Source: Telopea speciosissima (lineage: Eukaryota > Streptophyta > Magnoliopsida > Proteales > Proteaceae). Taken from it: a stretch of 64,000 nucleotides of DNA. The stretch is from positions 6,025,568 to 6,089,567 of the forward strand of contig NC_057925.1 in NCBI RefSeq assembly GCF_018873765.1, given 5' to 3'. Below are positions 24,301 to 39,300 of this stretch, in pieces (the stretch's first letter is position 1; each line of letters opens with the position of its first letter). The translations under genes and the position numbers were made by a program. Below the pieces are notes generated by a model. It ran no database searches. It was not told where the DNA came from and was given only the letters and a program-made list of their open reading frames with translations.

Positions 24301-27300
24301 TAGGGTTTTAACAGGGAACCATAAAAGGCAGAATGTAAAGATTTTGCTGTAGGGACAGATCCAGCCATCAGATTGTGTTCAAACTGAGGTCGATTAGGGC
24401 TTGGATTAGTTGGGAATTATCCCTGAAATATTGGCTGCATCTGACATGGGGAACCCCAAAATCGAGTGGAGTCAGGGTTTTTCTGACAAGGTGAGATCGA
24501 TTTGGGGATTGAGGCTGGAAAAAATTAAGCAAAGATGGAGATAAAGAAAAAGGGAAGTTAGGTTTAGGAATAGGGTAGAATAGGGCTGGAAAAAGGCTGC
24601 ATAGGGTGTTCCGAAATTAGAGGATCAGGTTTATAGAGATCTGATCTCAAGAAGGGGAACTCCAAATCGCAGATGAGGCTTCCAGCAGGGTTTTTTAATA
24701 AAAAACGATAGAAGAGAAAGGGGGGCAGCACTAAATCATCGATATTATGTCTACCTCATTAGTGCTGCCCCTGTTTTTTGGGCTGAAAGGGAGAAGACCA
24801 GGAGCAGGAAAAAACGAGAAAAGGGAGAAGAGGAGGAGAGATCGATTAGACGAAAAGAAGGGAGAAAATAGGGTTTTTTCTTCTCTCTAACCTAGATCAG
24901 ACCAGCTCTGATACCATGTTGATTGAACCGTGGGTCAGAGAGAGGGAAGAAAAATAATAGAATTGATTGATTTAATGAAAGAAAGGCCCCTCTATTTATA
25001 ATAGAGGGGAAGTTACAAATAATAGAAGCTAGGCGATGTGGGACTAGAACCCACATAGCCGACATAAGCTAATAACACTTAATAACATAAAATTAACCCC
25101 AAAAGGACCAGAATACCCCCACGCTATTCTGGTGTACATTATTCTAACATCAACATACAATTCACACATCATAATGGATAAATTTTATTTGGCAAAAAAT
25201 AAAACGGAGAATATGTAAATGAAACTCTTACCATCATTCCCAATAAACCTAGTCACACCATAAACATGGCCCACCACAAAATTTTTAAGAAAAAAGGGGA
25301 AATACACCTGAGGTTCCTAACTTTAAGGACTTAAGGGTAACTATGCCATGGGTTATCTAACGCTTGAAACCTGATGTTTGGGGTGCTTCAACCTGGATTC
25401 CATCAGATAACTGAAATGGAAAATCTGTTTATACCACAATACCCCTATACAAGTACATGATCAAACAACCCCAAGCTTCTACATATTTTGAAAGATATCA
25501 ATTGGAAGGCTATGGTTCACCCACCATGTTTATCATTTTTAAATCTTTTGAGTTGGATTATGGCCATTCATTCAGCATTTTAAATTATGGAAACCACTAA
25601 GCTTCACTATATCAATGGTACAATATTGAAATCATTCATTCAAACCTTCATCACATGATTGAAACATTGATTACATGACTGGATGCTTCTGATGATCTGA
25701 TCATAGATCAGAATGTACCATCATGTTTATCATAATCTAAAATGCTAAATGAATGATCAAGATCAAATTGAATGCCTGAAAATTCTAAAATATAACGTTG
25801 AATAGTATCCTTTTGATTAGTATCTTTAGAAGTTTATGATGCTGTTATATTAGATTATACCATACCATCATATTTTCCATCTTAATTTAAAATGCTAGAT
25901 GAATGGCCATGACCCACATAAAAGGATTACAAAGCTTAAAACTTGATGATTGTACTCTATCTGATGCAGGGCCATCGGCAGCCCAGACCTCCTTGGCCCC
26001 CTGACTAAGCCTGCAGCCCAGGAGAACCAGACCAAGCTCAGACCTTGTGTGGTTTGGCCAGGCTTAGCATGCATGGGATATTTTTGTAAGGGGCCAATGT
26101 GGGCCCAACTTTATTTAGTCCTTGTCTTTTTAAATTCCTAGGCAGCATAGTGTTTTTAGTTAGTTGTCTTTTAGTTAGGTGTCTTTTCATGTTCCTAGGC
26201 AGTTTTAATGTTTAGTTTAATTATTCTAGTTTGTAGTTCCTATGTCTTGGGAACATTTTTCTATTTATTGGTTTTAGTTTCTAGGTCTAGGTTTTATTTT
26301 CTATGCATTGGTTTTTGTTTAGGTGTGGGAATTCCAACACTCTTTATGTCAAATGCATGCATGATGCAGGACAATCTTGGACCGGGCCGACCCAACTGGT
26401 GCGCTACATTGGACCAACCCAAACACAGTTGAACCGGGTCCAGTTTGAGTGTTTGAATCTAGTAGCATTTTAGGAAGTTTATTTTATTTGGAAAATTATT
26501 ATGTAGTCTTTTATTTTAAGGTAGTTATTAGACACAGGGAAATTTCCAATTTGAGTTTTATTGGATTTCTATTGTAGTTAGCCTAGTTTTAGTAAATAAT
26601 TAGGAGTCTTTAATTTTGGGTGCCTTTTATTTCTCTTTATATATGATGTAATTCCCCATCATTAGAGATATGCAAGAATGAATTGAAAAAACAAAAGTGA
26701 ATTTATGCATGTGCACCCCCCCCCCTTCTTCTTCTCACGGCTTCTTCTCCCCCCCCCCCCCCCCATCCCCCTCTGATTTCATCTCAGATTTCCCCTCTCC
26801 TATTCTGTCCCCCATTAATGCATCTCAAGAGGATGCTTAGTCTCCTCTTCCTCTATAAATACCAAATCGTGGAGGCTGTTTCAGAAGCCAGAATTTTAAC
26901 AAAAAAAAAAAGAAATCTTTCTTTGAAAGACTATATCTTGTGGATCTCAGGTGGGTTGTGGATTCAGCTATCATATCCAAAAATGGTGGGACTAGAGAGG
27001 GTAATAATGCAAGTACAGGAGAATATAAAAAATTATGCAAACCTGAGAGGGTAAGCAAGCCAAGATCGAATCTGGAAGAGAATAGGATAAGTTGTAGAGC
27101 TCAAGTCCCACCAGTCTACCAGCCGTAGGAGTTCCACCTGGTTTGCTGAGTCTCACAGCTCTTGTTACTCACAAGGGTTCTCACAAGAGGAATTTTGTTT
27201 TCAAACAAAATTCTGGGTTGCCTTTGAAAGCAGCCAGTACTTGCATTATATAGAGATGGTAATCTTGAGTACAACACAATAACATTAAGAGACTCTTAGA

Positions 27301-30300
27301 ATTCCAAAACCCCTTTGGAATTCCCCATACATAGATAATAATTCCTAGACATGGACAACTATCCCCAAGACATTAAAAACTGTTCCCAAGACAATGAAAC
27401 TACAATCAAGATATAATAACTACTAAGCTAAGAAAACTAAAAGACCAATTAAGACTACCTACCTAGGAAAGTAAAACCCACTACATTAATTCACCTAGGA
27501 ATGAATATAACCTACTACTAAGCCTAATCCCGTATGCCTTCCTTGTACCCACATTTTAGGCCCATTAAAGTGGCCCATTACAAAGAAAACACATGGAATC
27601 AAAGGCCCAATGTATACATCCCCCACCCAAGGCTTATTTCCAATAAAATAAGCCCATTATGCGACTTATCTGCATCAATACTACCAGTAGAATATATTTA
27701 ATAAGGGAAATCAGGTTGTAAAGATGCGTCGGTAGTATATTATCATAGAATTCCCTAGCTAAAATTCCTAATATGCGTGACAAAATTCCAGAACATTGAA
27801 TAGCAGTAAGAACTAAGAAGATACAGTGGAGGAAAAAGTGAAGGTTGAGAAAGAATAGACAATTACCATAAAGCCAGTCTTTAAAGTAGATATGGAGAGC
27901 ACAAGATAATTCCCGTTTGCGGCTCTCTTCAAGGTGCAGATCTCTCAAAGCTTGCTTAATCTCTCCTAGATTCTGATGCTGCAAAAGAATCAGTACACTT
28001 AAATCTTCAGCATAAAAGAAATGTCAAAAGAATAAGTTAAGGTTAACACTGAAGCAGCGAATCATACACCCAAGGCTTATAGCATGTGCAAGGGCATTCA
28101 AAGGTTTTGCCCAAGATATTAGCACAAGAAACTTGATAATGATGTGTTCAGTAGAGATGTATAGTGCAGGTCAGGCGCTAAATCTTGGGTTTGCCATATA
28201 ATTATATGAAAATTCCACAAAGCATTAAGCATCTTGCAAGCATCTCACTAATGTAAATGCATAAAGCCAATCATTTATGATGACATAAACCACAACCGGC
28301 AAGATTTTTTCACATACATTTTTCTGTTGAGAGGCCGTATAAATCTCAGGCAATGGAAAAGGGTTGTGCTTTGTGGATGCAGGTGATTCGCCTCCAAACC
28401 AATTAGGAATCTGTGGAACAAGACAAACGAATATGCAGCATAAGATAGAGAAACTTGAAAATAATCAGTTGGTCCAAGAAAAAGAAAAAATACCACATGG
28501 GTACTGTCAACATGAAATTCAATGAATCCTGAATATTTGCGCATACCAAAAAATTTGTGAACTGGTCAGGATCAAGGCATGTAGCAGACTCAGCTTGAAC
28601 ATCAGAGACCCCTGCGGGATGAGATAATGAATCGTGAGGATCAACCATACCCAGCACCAGGGGTTCATTCCATCTGTTGATAGTTGCATCAACACCAACT
28701 TGATTCATGTGCTCCTCCAGTTGTGGATAAAATGTATTATATGGAGCCACCTGATGAAAATAAACGAACCATCAAATTCAGTGACTCTATGTGAAGGTGA
28801 TTAATGAGTGAAAGTTGTTGGAAAACAGGAATTTAACTTAAGAATAGATTTTAAGTTTCAGACACAATTTATCATGAGGAAAGCATATATAAAGCATATC
28901 CACTAATAAACAATACAGGATGTAATATTGAGAGCTCATGTACTCAATTAGAGAGACGAATCATAAAAATCTAACCCTAACTCAGTAAAGTGGTCACTGA
29001 ATTCTATTTGAAGCCTAAAAAAATGGAAGGAGGTTTAAGTACCATTATTTTGAAAAGAAAATGTATCAATGTTGGGACAATCAAGTAGTAGCAATCATGA
29101 GAATAGTTCGTACCAGATACCAGGATCCAAATGGATCCAACCAATAGAATAATCTGGAGCCCCATAAAACTAGAACATGTTCATGATGATAAGAGGATGG
29201 GGATCTAATAGCTGGGTGGACCCTCCCATAAAAGATAAAATAGACCAAAAGAATCATGTTAGACAGATGACCTTAACCACATCTACTTATTGTTTCGAGG
29301 CCAAAAAGGTTTCATTAAGTTAAAAAGGCACCAAAATTAAGTAGTGCACAGATCAGATGTTTTACAATCATGTGAACATACTAATTTTAAAGTATACAAC
29401 CTTAAAAGATTAGACTCAACCAGCTGTAGGTCACATGTTAACAAATGAGAAACAGCAAGTTATTGGGAGATCAGACCAATGTAAAGTACTTCCTGTAGCT
29501 CATAAGCTACCTATCTTTAAGAAACACTTGCATTGATGATAGATGATTAAAATAACGGATAAGTGATTCTGGCTACTAAAGCAAAAACATACATTACACT
29601 AGCAGAAACACATTCACCTGCAGTTTATGGTTATCACCAAGAATAAGTGGTCGCTGATTTACACCCAGGAAGAACACACACTCGCGACAGTTGGCAATGT
29701 AGATACGTTTAGCTGCCACAATCACTTGCACACGTTCACAGTGCTCCACTCTTACAGCCTGTTGACAACAGAAATAATAACTTAGAAGTAGTATTCAACT
29801 CACAGCATCCATAAAGTATAATTCACTATAATGACAGTTATCAACAACAGGGATAAGCATCAACCATTTAACTGATGAAAGCATGCATAACACATCATAC
29901 GATCAAATCCAACAATGCCTCAAATGCAAGTCAACCTATCTCCCACACAACCCAACCTAATTCAAATTAAGAACACTACATTACTACACCCACCAGCTGA
30001 CAGTTGGAAATTGTGAACTTTATGATCAAAACCTAAATGCCCAACTAAAGCAGCCAGCCTACAAATTTAATGTTATTTTTCATCCCTTTTGACCTAGATC
30101 ATAATTCCATCCATGCAATAGAAACCTATCACAGCCTACCACCTCAAATTGGGAGATTTTGATCTTTGTAAATCAAATTGCATTGAAACCGCCTTTTTTA
30201 AAACTGATCAACATATTTAGGTGTATTACTGTACTACAAAATTCCATTTCAAAGTTCAAACCCTAAATCTAGCTTCCATATTTTCACCTCACTTGAAAAA

Positions 30301-33300
30301 CCTTAATGACCTACTATGGATTTTCATTAAAAAAAAAAAAAATCTACTTAACAAGGACACAGACACGAGTCAGTGTCCCAAAATGGACTATGTATCTGAC
30401 ATTGCAACACTGAAAACTTGACAAGTAGATGTGTCTGTATATGTATATAACAATTAAGTTCTTCCTTTGATGGTCACTTAGCTGTGACTAAATTCCGCTG
30501 CATCTTCATGCCACTATGCACAATATATTTTCTGCTCTGGCAACCTTTCCCACCCCCCCCCCCCAAAAAAAAAACAAATCCCACCCTTTATTTTTTTCTA
30601 CAAAACAAAGAATATATGTAGTATGTAGTAGTGGGACAATTGAGCCAGCGCCCAATACATGTCACATAGTTTTTTGGCTACCAGGAAATTAGAAATACAA
30701 GAACCCTTGTTAAAAAGTCCATACTCCTACTAATTGCATCCCTTTTAGCCTCTACTTAGGCTCAGCTCTCATATTGCTCCTCAAGTTCAAAGTTGCTGCT
30801 ATATAAAGATCCTGCATAAGGTATAGTTATAGGGCTAAGGCAAATATATTTTAGTATTTTACATGATGTTGGATGAAGCCCAGACAACAACTAAAATGTT
30901 CTCTCTAACTGCAGCTGTGTGGGAAAAATGGCTATATCCCAGATCTCTTTCTCTACTTTCTAGGGAGAATGACCCATGTATTTGATGGAAGAGACACTTA
31001 GGGGCTGCATGGCAACGTTTCTATTTCAAATTAGTATTTCTGAATCATAAGTACTTTTTTGTGTTTCTGTTAATTTGGAATACTTTTATACCAACAAATG
31101 TTGTATGGTAAAACTGGGGAAAAAAAAGTACTTCTGCCACTAAAAAAAAGAATAGAAACATGTAGGGAATGCATCTTAACAGAAATATTTATTTTGTTTA
31201 TACCAAATTACATAAAATACCATCCTACAATCAAGCATAGGAAGCATGGTTTAAAGTATCAACCGATACGATACGATACAGACAAATACATATCGGTATT
31301 GGTCGACACCGATACGATACATACCGATACGTCTCTTTTTTCTTTTAATGGACTGTCTCGAATTGTATCAAAATGCATCGGCCGATACGATACGATACGA
31401 CCGATACATATCGATGGTGTAAAGGGTTTTGTGTGTGGTTTAATACGTATCGATACATTACCAATACATACAATTACCATCTACATTCCATAAAAAATCC
31501 ATTTTCACTCACATACTCGATACAACTCCTAATCTAACGAAAAAATGAAGGAAACTCTCCACCAAGAATCTAAAATTTTGCATTTGCAACAACCATAACC
31601 TTATCCCAACTAAATGGGGTCGGCTACATGGATCCAAAGAGGTCATGACAGTAATAGAAATAATAGAAGTAAAAGGGAGTAACAAAAGTAACAAAAGTAT
31701 AAAGGAGTAAAAGGAATTAAAAAAAAATAAAATAAAATTACTAGGGGAAAGGTCTAAGCAGTAGTCAAACTAGCATCCCAGGAACATCCCCCTACAAGGG
31801 GTCGACCACAAGGGTCCTCGTCCTCCAAACAACTCTATCCGCGGTCATACTAAGATCGAGCCCTACTACATGCATATCCTTTCTTACCACTTCCCCAATA
31901 GTCATTTTAGGCCTGCCCCTACCTCTTTTAGCTCATTCAAACTGAATCTGGCCACTCTTCCTTACTGGTGCAGCCATGGGTCTCCGTTGGACATGATCAT
32001 ACCACTTCAAGCAGCTCTCACGGAGTTTGTCCTGGATTGGTGCAACTCCCAATTCGGTTCTAATACAATCATTCCTTACTCTATCTCTCCTGGTCTTGCC
32101 GCACATCCTCCTCAACATCCTCATCTTCGCTACACTCATCTTATCGATATTACTCTTCTTAACATCCCAACATTCCACCCCATAAATCATCGCTGGTCTT
32201 ATTACTGTCCTGTAAAATTTCCCCTTAAGCTTAATCTTGGTTTTTCACACTTTTAGACTAAAAAACGAATCAATGAGTGCTACAACATCATCCTTTGCAT
32301 CATCCAATACTCTTCTTGGCTATAGACGATTACAACATGTAAGAAACCTCATCTTTTATAACAATTCCAATTTCATGCTCTTTTTTGGTTATACATTATT
32401 CACCATTTTAGTGTTTATGCATGGCACTGTTATATATTGCTTATTTATATTATTTTTTGTTCCAAAAATGTATTTTCATGTGTATCTTGACCATTTCTAT
32501 ATGTATCTGTATTGTTCAATACGTATCTCCGATACGATACGATACGTCTCTTAAAATCACCCGACTGATACGATACCCGATACCGATACTTTAAACCTTC
32601 ATAGGAAGTTAGTCCTAGTTGATCATTCTCCCTACTTTGACTGCTACTCTTGTTCTTCCAAGGTTCTACTTCTTATAAGAGCCTTCCACAATGTTAATCT
32701 TTTCTCTCCATTGAAATAACCTTTCTTCACCTATCCAAAAAAAAAAAATTCTTCATAAATATTAATGTTAATGATAATCCATCATTACCATCCCTTCCTG
32801 TTAATCCCATGTCAAACAATTCCAATCCATCACGAAGCTTCCAATTCACAAAGCTTCAGAGAAGGAATAAACCACTCCAGAATCTTCAAGAAACCCCACC
32901 TCCCGTTGTATATCTCTTTCCTGAACCCACCTATAAATAATTGATTGATTTAGTGCAGAAATCCAAATATCCAAAATTCTCTCTCAATTGTTGAGTCTCT
33001 TTTGCAAACTTAGCTTAGACAGTTCTCTTAAGAATTTCAGCAAACAAGAAGAAAGTATGAAATTAAAATGTCCATCTCTCCATCACTCTTCAATTGGCGG
33101 TTCAGCATATTCGATCCCATCCAGAGCTTCTTCTCTGACAATTCCGACCTCTATGGTATTTCCACCAACACAGAGATCGATTGGAAGGAACCAAACATGC
33201 CCATGTCTTCCAAGTGGATCTTCCAGGCCTCACCAAGGACGACATGAGGGTTCGTCAGATCACAATGGAGTGGAACGAAGTAGAACCAGTAAAGAATGAC

Positions 33301-36300
33301 GACAAGTGGCATTACAAGGAGAGGACAATTGGCAAGTTCATCGGACGGTTCCGTCTACTAGAGAACGTGAAGATTGATGAGATAAAAGCTACGATGGAGA
33401 GCGGAATATTTACAGTGACGATGCCCAAGGATGAAGATATCAAGAAACCAAAGTACAGAGCCAAAATTAGTGGTGATGATTCTAGTAAAGATATAGAGAG
33501 AGCAAGAAGGATCTCCATATGGTCTTTATAGACCTAGAAAAAGCCTACAACAGAGTTCCTAAAGAGCTAATCTGAAAAATCCTAGAGAAGAGGAGTGTCA
33601 TGTAAATACGTAGACGTTATTAAATATATGTATGCTGATGTGGTGACTAGCGTTAGAACGGCAGAGGGCCAAGGAAATGAATTCCCAACCTTAATTGGGT
33701 TACACCAGGGATCAGCCTTAAGCCCTTATTTGTTCATGCTTATCATGGATGACTTAACCAAAGGCATACAAGATGAGGTCCCATGGTGTATGCTTTTTGC
33801 AAATGATACTATATTGGTAGATGAGACAAAAGTAGGGATTAACGCCAAAGTGGAACTATGGAGATCAACCTTGGAATCAAAAGGTCTAAAGATAAGTAGA
33901 ACTAAGACCGAATATATGGTGTGTAACTTCAACAACTCTGAGATGGAAAATGAGGTGGTTAATATTGGTGAGAGGGAGATCCCGCAAAGTGATCACTTTA
34001 GATATCTGGGATCAATCGTAAATAAGGAGGGCAACATAGAAGAAGACGTCACCAAGAGGATTAAGATAGGGTGGATGAAGTGGAGAGGTGCGTCCGGAGT
34101 TCTATGTGATCGCAGTATCCCTTTAAAGCTTAAAGGAAAATTCTATAGGTCTCTCATTAAACCAGTTATGATGTACGGTGTGGAATGATGGGCTGTGAAG
34201 AAGTCTCATAGAGATAAACTTGGGGTTGCTGAGATGAGGATGTTGAGATGAATGTGTGGGAAAACTAGAGCTGGGTTGGGTGTAGCTCCAATCCATGACA
34301 AACTTAGAGAGAGTCGTTGGAGGTGGTTTGGCCATGTTCAACAAAGACCTCCGGATGCCCGAATTTGGAGGAGTGTCCTAATTCAGACTGAGGGAACCAA
34401 AAGGGCCAGGGCAGACCTAAGATAATCATTGGAGAAGTGGTGAAGAAAGACATGCTTAGCTTAGGCCTTGTTCCTGGTAGGCTGGTATGTCTTCAAATAG
34501 AGCTGATTGGAGAGCAAAGATCCATGTGGTCGACCCAATTTTGTTGGACCATTGTGATGTTGTTTTACACTCCTTTTTCAAGGCCTAGAGCAGAATGTTG
34601 GGCAGTCAAGAAGCAGTACGTAGCTGAAAAGGGTCGATGCCCTAGAGTTTGTGTCGATGTTGAATGCCACTTCCCTTTACTTCTATATTCATTAATAGTT
34701 TGTCCCTTCTTGGATCCATGTAGCCGACCCCATTAAGTTGGGATAAGGCTGTTATACATCAACTTGATTTGGAGAAAGGACATCAGATGGGGAAAAAAAA
34801 TGAATTGTTTAGCCAAATAAACTTCTAATAATAGTCGGAAAAAAATTGAGATCAGTAGCATCAAACAAGTCATGATCCATTAATTTACATTTAGGATTTC
34901 CAGAAATAGATAGTGCAAAGTGTTCATACATACCTTGCCAATGGCTCCAAGAACTATAGTAGCATCAGAGCACCCATAAACAGTGGCATATCTTAAAGGT
35001 GCCAATATGTAGATCACTGAGTCATGACAATTTAAAACCTAAAAGGTCCAAAAAAAAAAAAAAAAAATGTTAAAACATATATTAGAACCTAAAAAAGTTT
35101 CATATAAAACTCATCATAAAGAAAAGTTAAAAATGAAACTTAAAAGTTTCCAGAAGTACATGTAGAGACAGAATTATACAAGCAATTCAAAAGGGAAAAT
35201 CACAAAAGTAAAGGTGCATATTTGGATAATGTGACCCACTAAAGGCACAAGAATCCATATAAATACTTCTACCATGGCCAGTAAGCATCTTGTTTATAGA
35301 GGCTTGTTTCTCTCCTTGTGATGCCAAAAGAGCTATAAAATGTCAGTGAAAGTGATTTCTCTGTTTCCGCTATATCTTCTTAAGTCTAACACTTCTTCCA
35401 CCAAAATAGGAAAAAGGACTGTCCACTCTACCTCTCTTTTGCTTGAATTTCTTCTAAATATGCATCCAAACAAGCTAGCATCTCTCTCTCTGGGTAAGGA
35501 TGACAAATATATCAAGTGTTTACCATGGTAAATACAAAGGCAAGAAATATTTGGGAATAAATTTCAGAGGCTTTGGTCCCGGTTTGATGTGCAAGGCAGC
35601 TTCCAGATGCAGATGCAGATGTGGACGTGCAAAATTTGAGCAGTTTTCTTTCTTAAGGCTGAATATATGGAAGAAAATAATTGGTCATACTAAGAGGGTG
35701 GGGTGGGGGAAGCGGCAACAAAAATAAAGGAAGAATTCTATAAAACAATATAACATCAATTTATCTTGCTGATTAGGAATAAATTCAATGATATTTGTCC
35801 AGAAATAGACATCACAAAATTTAAGAAGCATTGGAAATAAATAAATGCTTCTGCTGCAGCACGTATCTACAGGTGAAGAATGAATCTGCATACCAAGATA
35901 TGTAAAAGTAAAAAGTGCTTTAACCCTTACCTTTACAGAAGAGCCTTTAAGATCAGATGCTTGCTTTACAATTGAAGTTTTGGAAATTCCCTCTACAAAG
36001 CTAGGACTTCTCATACCACTTGAGCCCTTGAATGAACTTGTGCATGCATCAGCCATAGCAACATCCTGATCAGAGTTATTGGGTGGCCCACTTTCTTTTG
36101 AAGCAATTCTTTCAGATATATTTTCTAAAGCAGTGGTTATATTCTGCAGAATCCAGTCATGAACTTGTGATGCAGGAACAGGAACAGCTGGCATGTCGGG
36201 ATCTGAATTTGCGAAAAATGGTGCAGCTTGGCTCAATGGAGCTTCAGATCCTTTTTCACCGAATTGCATGAGAAACCCAAGGTGCTCAAACCTCTCTAAG

Positions 36301-39300
36301 GTCAAAACCTGCAGACAGGAGTTAATTAGCTATTCGTCACCAACTCCAAGCAGTAGGATAAGGTTTAATTTTGTCACGTTGAGTTCTGTTAAACCTTTCA
36401 AAGCTTCTGAGTTACAGCTCTCAGAAAAGTAAAAGAAGAAATGACACAGGATTGTCCGAGTGAAACAAATAGTTATTTGAACAAGAGAAGATGGAGAGTA
36501 GTTATAAAGTAAAAACTGGTGGCAACAATTACCTTTTTCTAAAAGCATAATGAGCATATAAGATGGTTTAAGTATTGAATTAACACATTTCATGGAGAAA
36601 AAGGTAAACTGAACAGTGTATCACCATGGGAAATTACATCAATATACAAAAACCAATACTTTATCCCTCAAAACTTGGAAAAGGAACATGCACAAATGGA
36701 TCAGTGCACTAGAAGTGTCAAATAGGCAACTGCTTAGCTTAGAGCCTATACCTAACAAATGTATCAGGGTCTGAGCAAGCATCCAAGTACTCCCAACATA
36801 GTGTAAAATAGAGAAGAAGAAAATGAAGAAAATATTTTTAATCTGTAAAAATACAGTGTAATGTTATGTAGACAAGGTACAAAAGATGCTTTTTATCGTC
36901 CAGTGTATTGTTATGTAGACAAGGTACAAAAGATGCTTTTATCGTACTTTTTTATAAGAAGCAACACCAGAGTTGTTCACCCCCCCCCCCCCCCAAAAAA
37001 AATGAACAGAAATAAAATAGAACCATATATGACCAGAATGTATTCTGGCTTCCTTCCGCAATAGAAATGATATAGACATCCACTTTACTATACATGCATA
37101 TAAAGCATTTCTATCTAAAAGCTACTTTAAGGAGTTCTTAAAGGAAGAATACAAAATTTGGGGCATTAATGAGTGGATTTAAAAAATGCTCCACCAACTT
37201 GAACTGGTACCAGTGTGCTACTTTTCTTCAGTCATAATATCTGTTGGGTAACTTCCTTTTAGCATAAGTGATTCAGTAAAAAGGTTACGGTATGATTAGT
37301 TTGAGAGTTCTAATCTAATTCAAAGTATTTAGTTTCTATTTAAAAGCTGAACTACCCGTAATTGATGGCTTTTGGTTACATAGATGCTACTGCCCAAGTG
37401 ATCGACGGTGGTTGGCTTGTCCTCCCTTTCTACTTTATTTTGTTATCAATCTCTTCTCCTTTTCTCTCTAACAATTCAACTGTTGAATTCCTTTTGCTTT
37501 CATTAATTCCTCTGTATTCTATCAGTCAATGCATCTCTTTTGCAGGTGCGAGATTGATGTAGTGGCATTCGAGTGACTGGACTGACAAAATAGATTTTGG
37601 AACCAAAGCCCAAGAGCTCCAATTCATTCTCTACGCCATTAGGCTCAAGTTTAGGTCCAAATAAGACGCTTAGGTGGTAATTAGATAGTCTTTTAGTTAG
37701 CTGGGACATTCTTATAATTCCTTTGAAAATTTCAAGGGCATTCTTATAATTTTACTACATTTTTTTGTGCGGCTCAATGACAGGTTGTGGGGTTTATCTA
37801 GTGTTTAATTAGTGTCAGTCTAGTTAGTGTTGATGTTTAATTCGTTAGGTAACTTATTGGATGTTTAATTCGTCAGGTAACTTATTGGATGTTTAATTAT
37901 ATGAGAATTTGTTTTAAGTGTTTGAAGTTCCCTCAAACACTATTGAGTTTTTTATACAAGAATGTAATATCCCGAATGAATTAGGCAGTTGAATAGAATT
38001 TTATTTCATGAAAGTGTTTGGGCTGTCAGCTCTTCTCCTCTCCTCTTTTCTTCTACATTATTGTTCATGTTATTGTTCGTGGGTACTGTTCACAGTCCCA
38101 AAACAGTCTCCTATTATTGATCTCCTCTCTTTCTCACTATTCTTCACTTTTTTCCCTCCCCTGCGATATTCTGCTCTTCTTCCTTCTCTGTTGACTACCA
38201 CAAGTACGGTACTAGGTTATCAGCCATCTGGGTTTTCTCTACTACAGCTAAGGTATTATTATTTGCGTTCTGTTGATAAGAAAATTCACTTCTGATCCGT
38301 TATGGAAATATCTCCCAGATTTCAAAGTTCTCTGCAATACTTTAGATCTGTTTCTGAATTTGAATCTTACAATTCTGTTTCTAGTTTCATTCCTTCTGTT
38401 TCTCAGATATAAAATTAGCTACTCTTATTCTGTAATCTGTTATTAAAACCAGATTTGATTTTCTCCATTATTTCCTACTCTGTTCACTTATCTGAACCTG
38501 TGTTATCACTATTAAGTTCTGTTAATGGCCATCACATATACCATTACCTCATTGGGCCTGTTTGCATCTGTTATTCATATACATTGGATATCAGACTGCA
38601 TAATCTGGTATCAGAGCTAATTCAGACCTTAGTAGTAAATACATGTATTATACGCGTATCCGAACGTCTTAATGAAAAAACCTGTATTTAACCGTATATA
38701 TGCACTTATATGGATAAAAATACACTTTTTATCGGATACCATATTATACAAGTATAAAACGCATATTAAACATATAATACGTTTCACTTAAGTTTTTTAT
38801 ATTATTAAAAAAAAACAGAAAAAAAGTGTCAACTCACAAACCCTTGCCCTTCCCGATTTCCAGTGTTTCAGTTCTTCTCTCCTCACAAGAACAAAACCCA
38901 ATTTGAACCCTAGCTGTCGCCCCCATCTTCTTCTGTCTCTGTTCTTGTTTCAGTTTAACGGCGGCCATAGAATCAGCATCTAAGCCTCAATACCCTGCTC
39001 CCTTCCTCTTTTCCGTCTCCGATTAATTACAGCGGCAGAAATATGTATTCCAAGGCGATCACAGCAATGGACTGGGCAGAGTAGTGCGGCTGCACTCTGT
39101 TCCTCTTCTTCTCCATATCCATTCGGCCAGCAGTTGCAGCGGTGGAAAAACAATATTCCATGGCAATTGCAGCGGTGGACACTTTGTTCCTCTTCTCTGT
39201 CCCCGTTCGGCCAGCAATTGCAGCGGCAAATCTCTCTGTTCTCCGTCACCATCTGTAAGCTTTTTTTTCAGAGAATGCCAAGATATAAATTGAATTGTCT

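Noticed and set aside
23828-24310. CCCTAA words resembling plant telomere repeat
   Set aside because: They are single, spaced occurrences within an LTR-element interior, not the tandem TTTAGGG array of a telomere or interstitial telomere.
26717-26764. Long C runs here and the G run at about 43698-43716
   Set aside because: Homopolymers of this kind are common in noncoding plant DNA and are prone to sequencing error; no structure beyond that is claimed.
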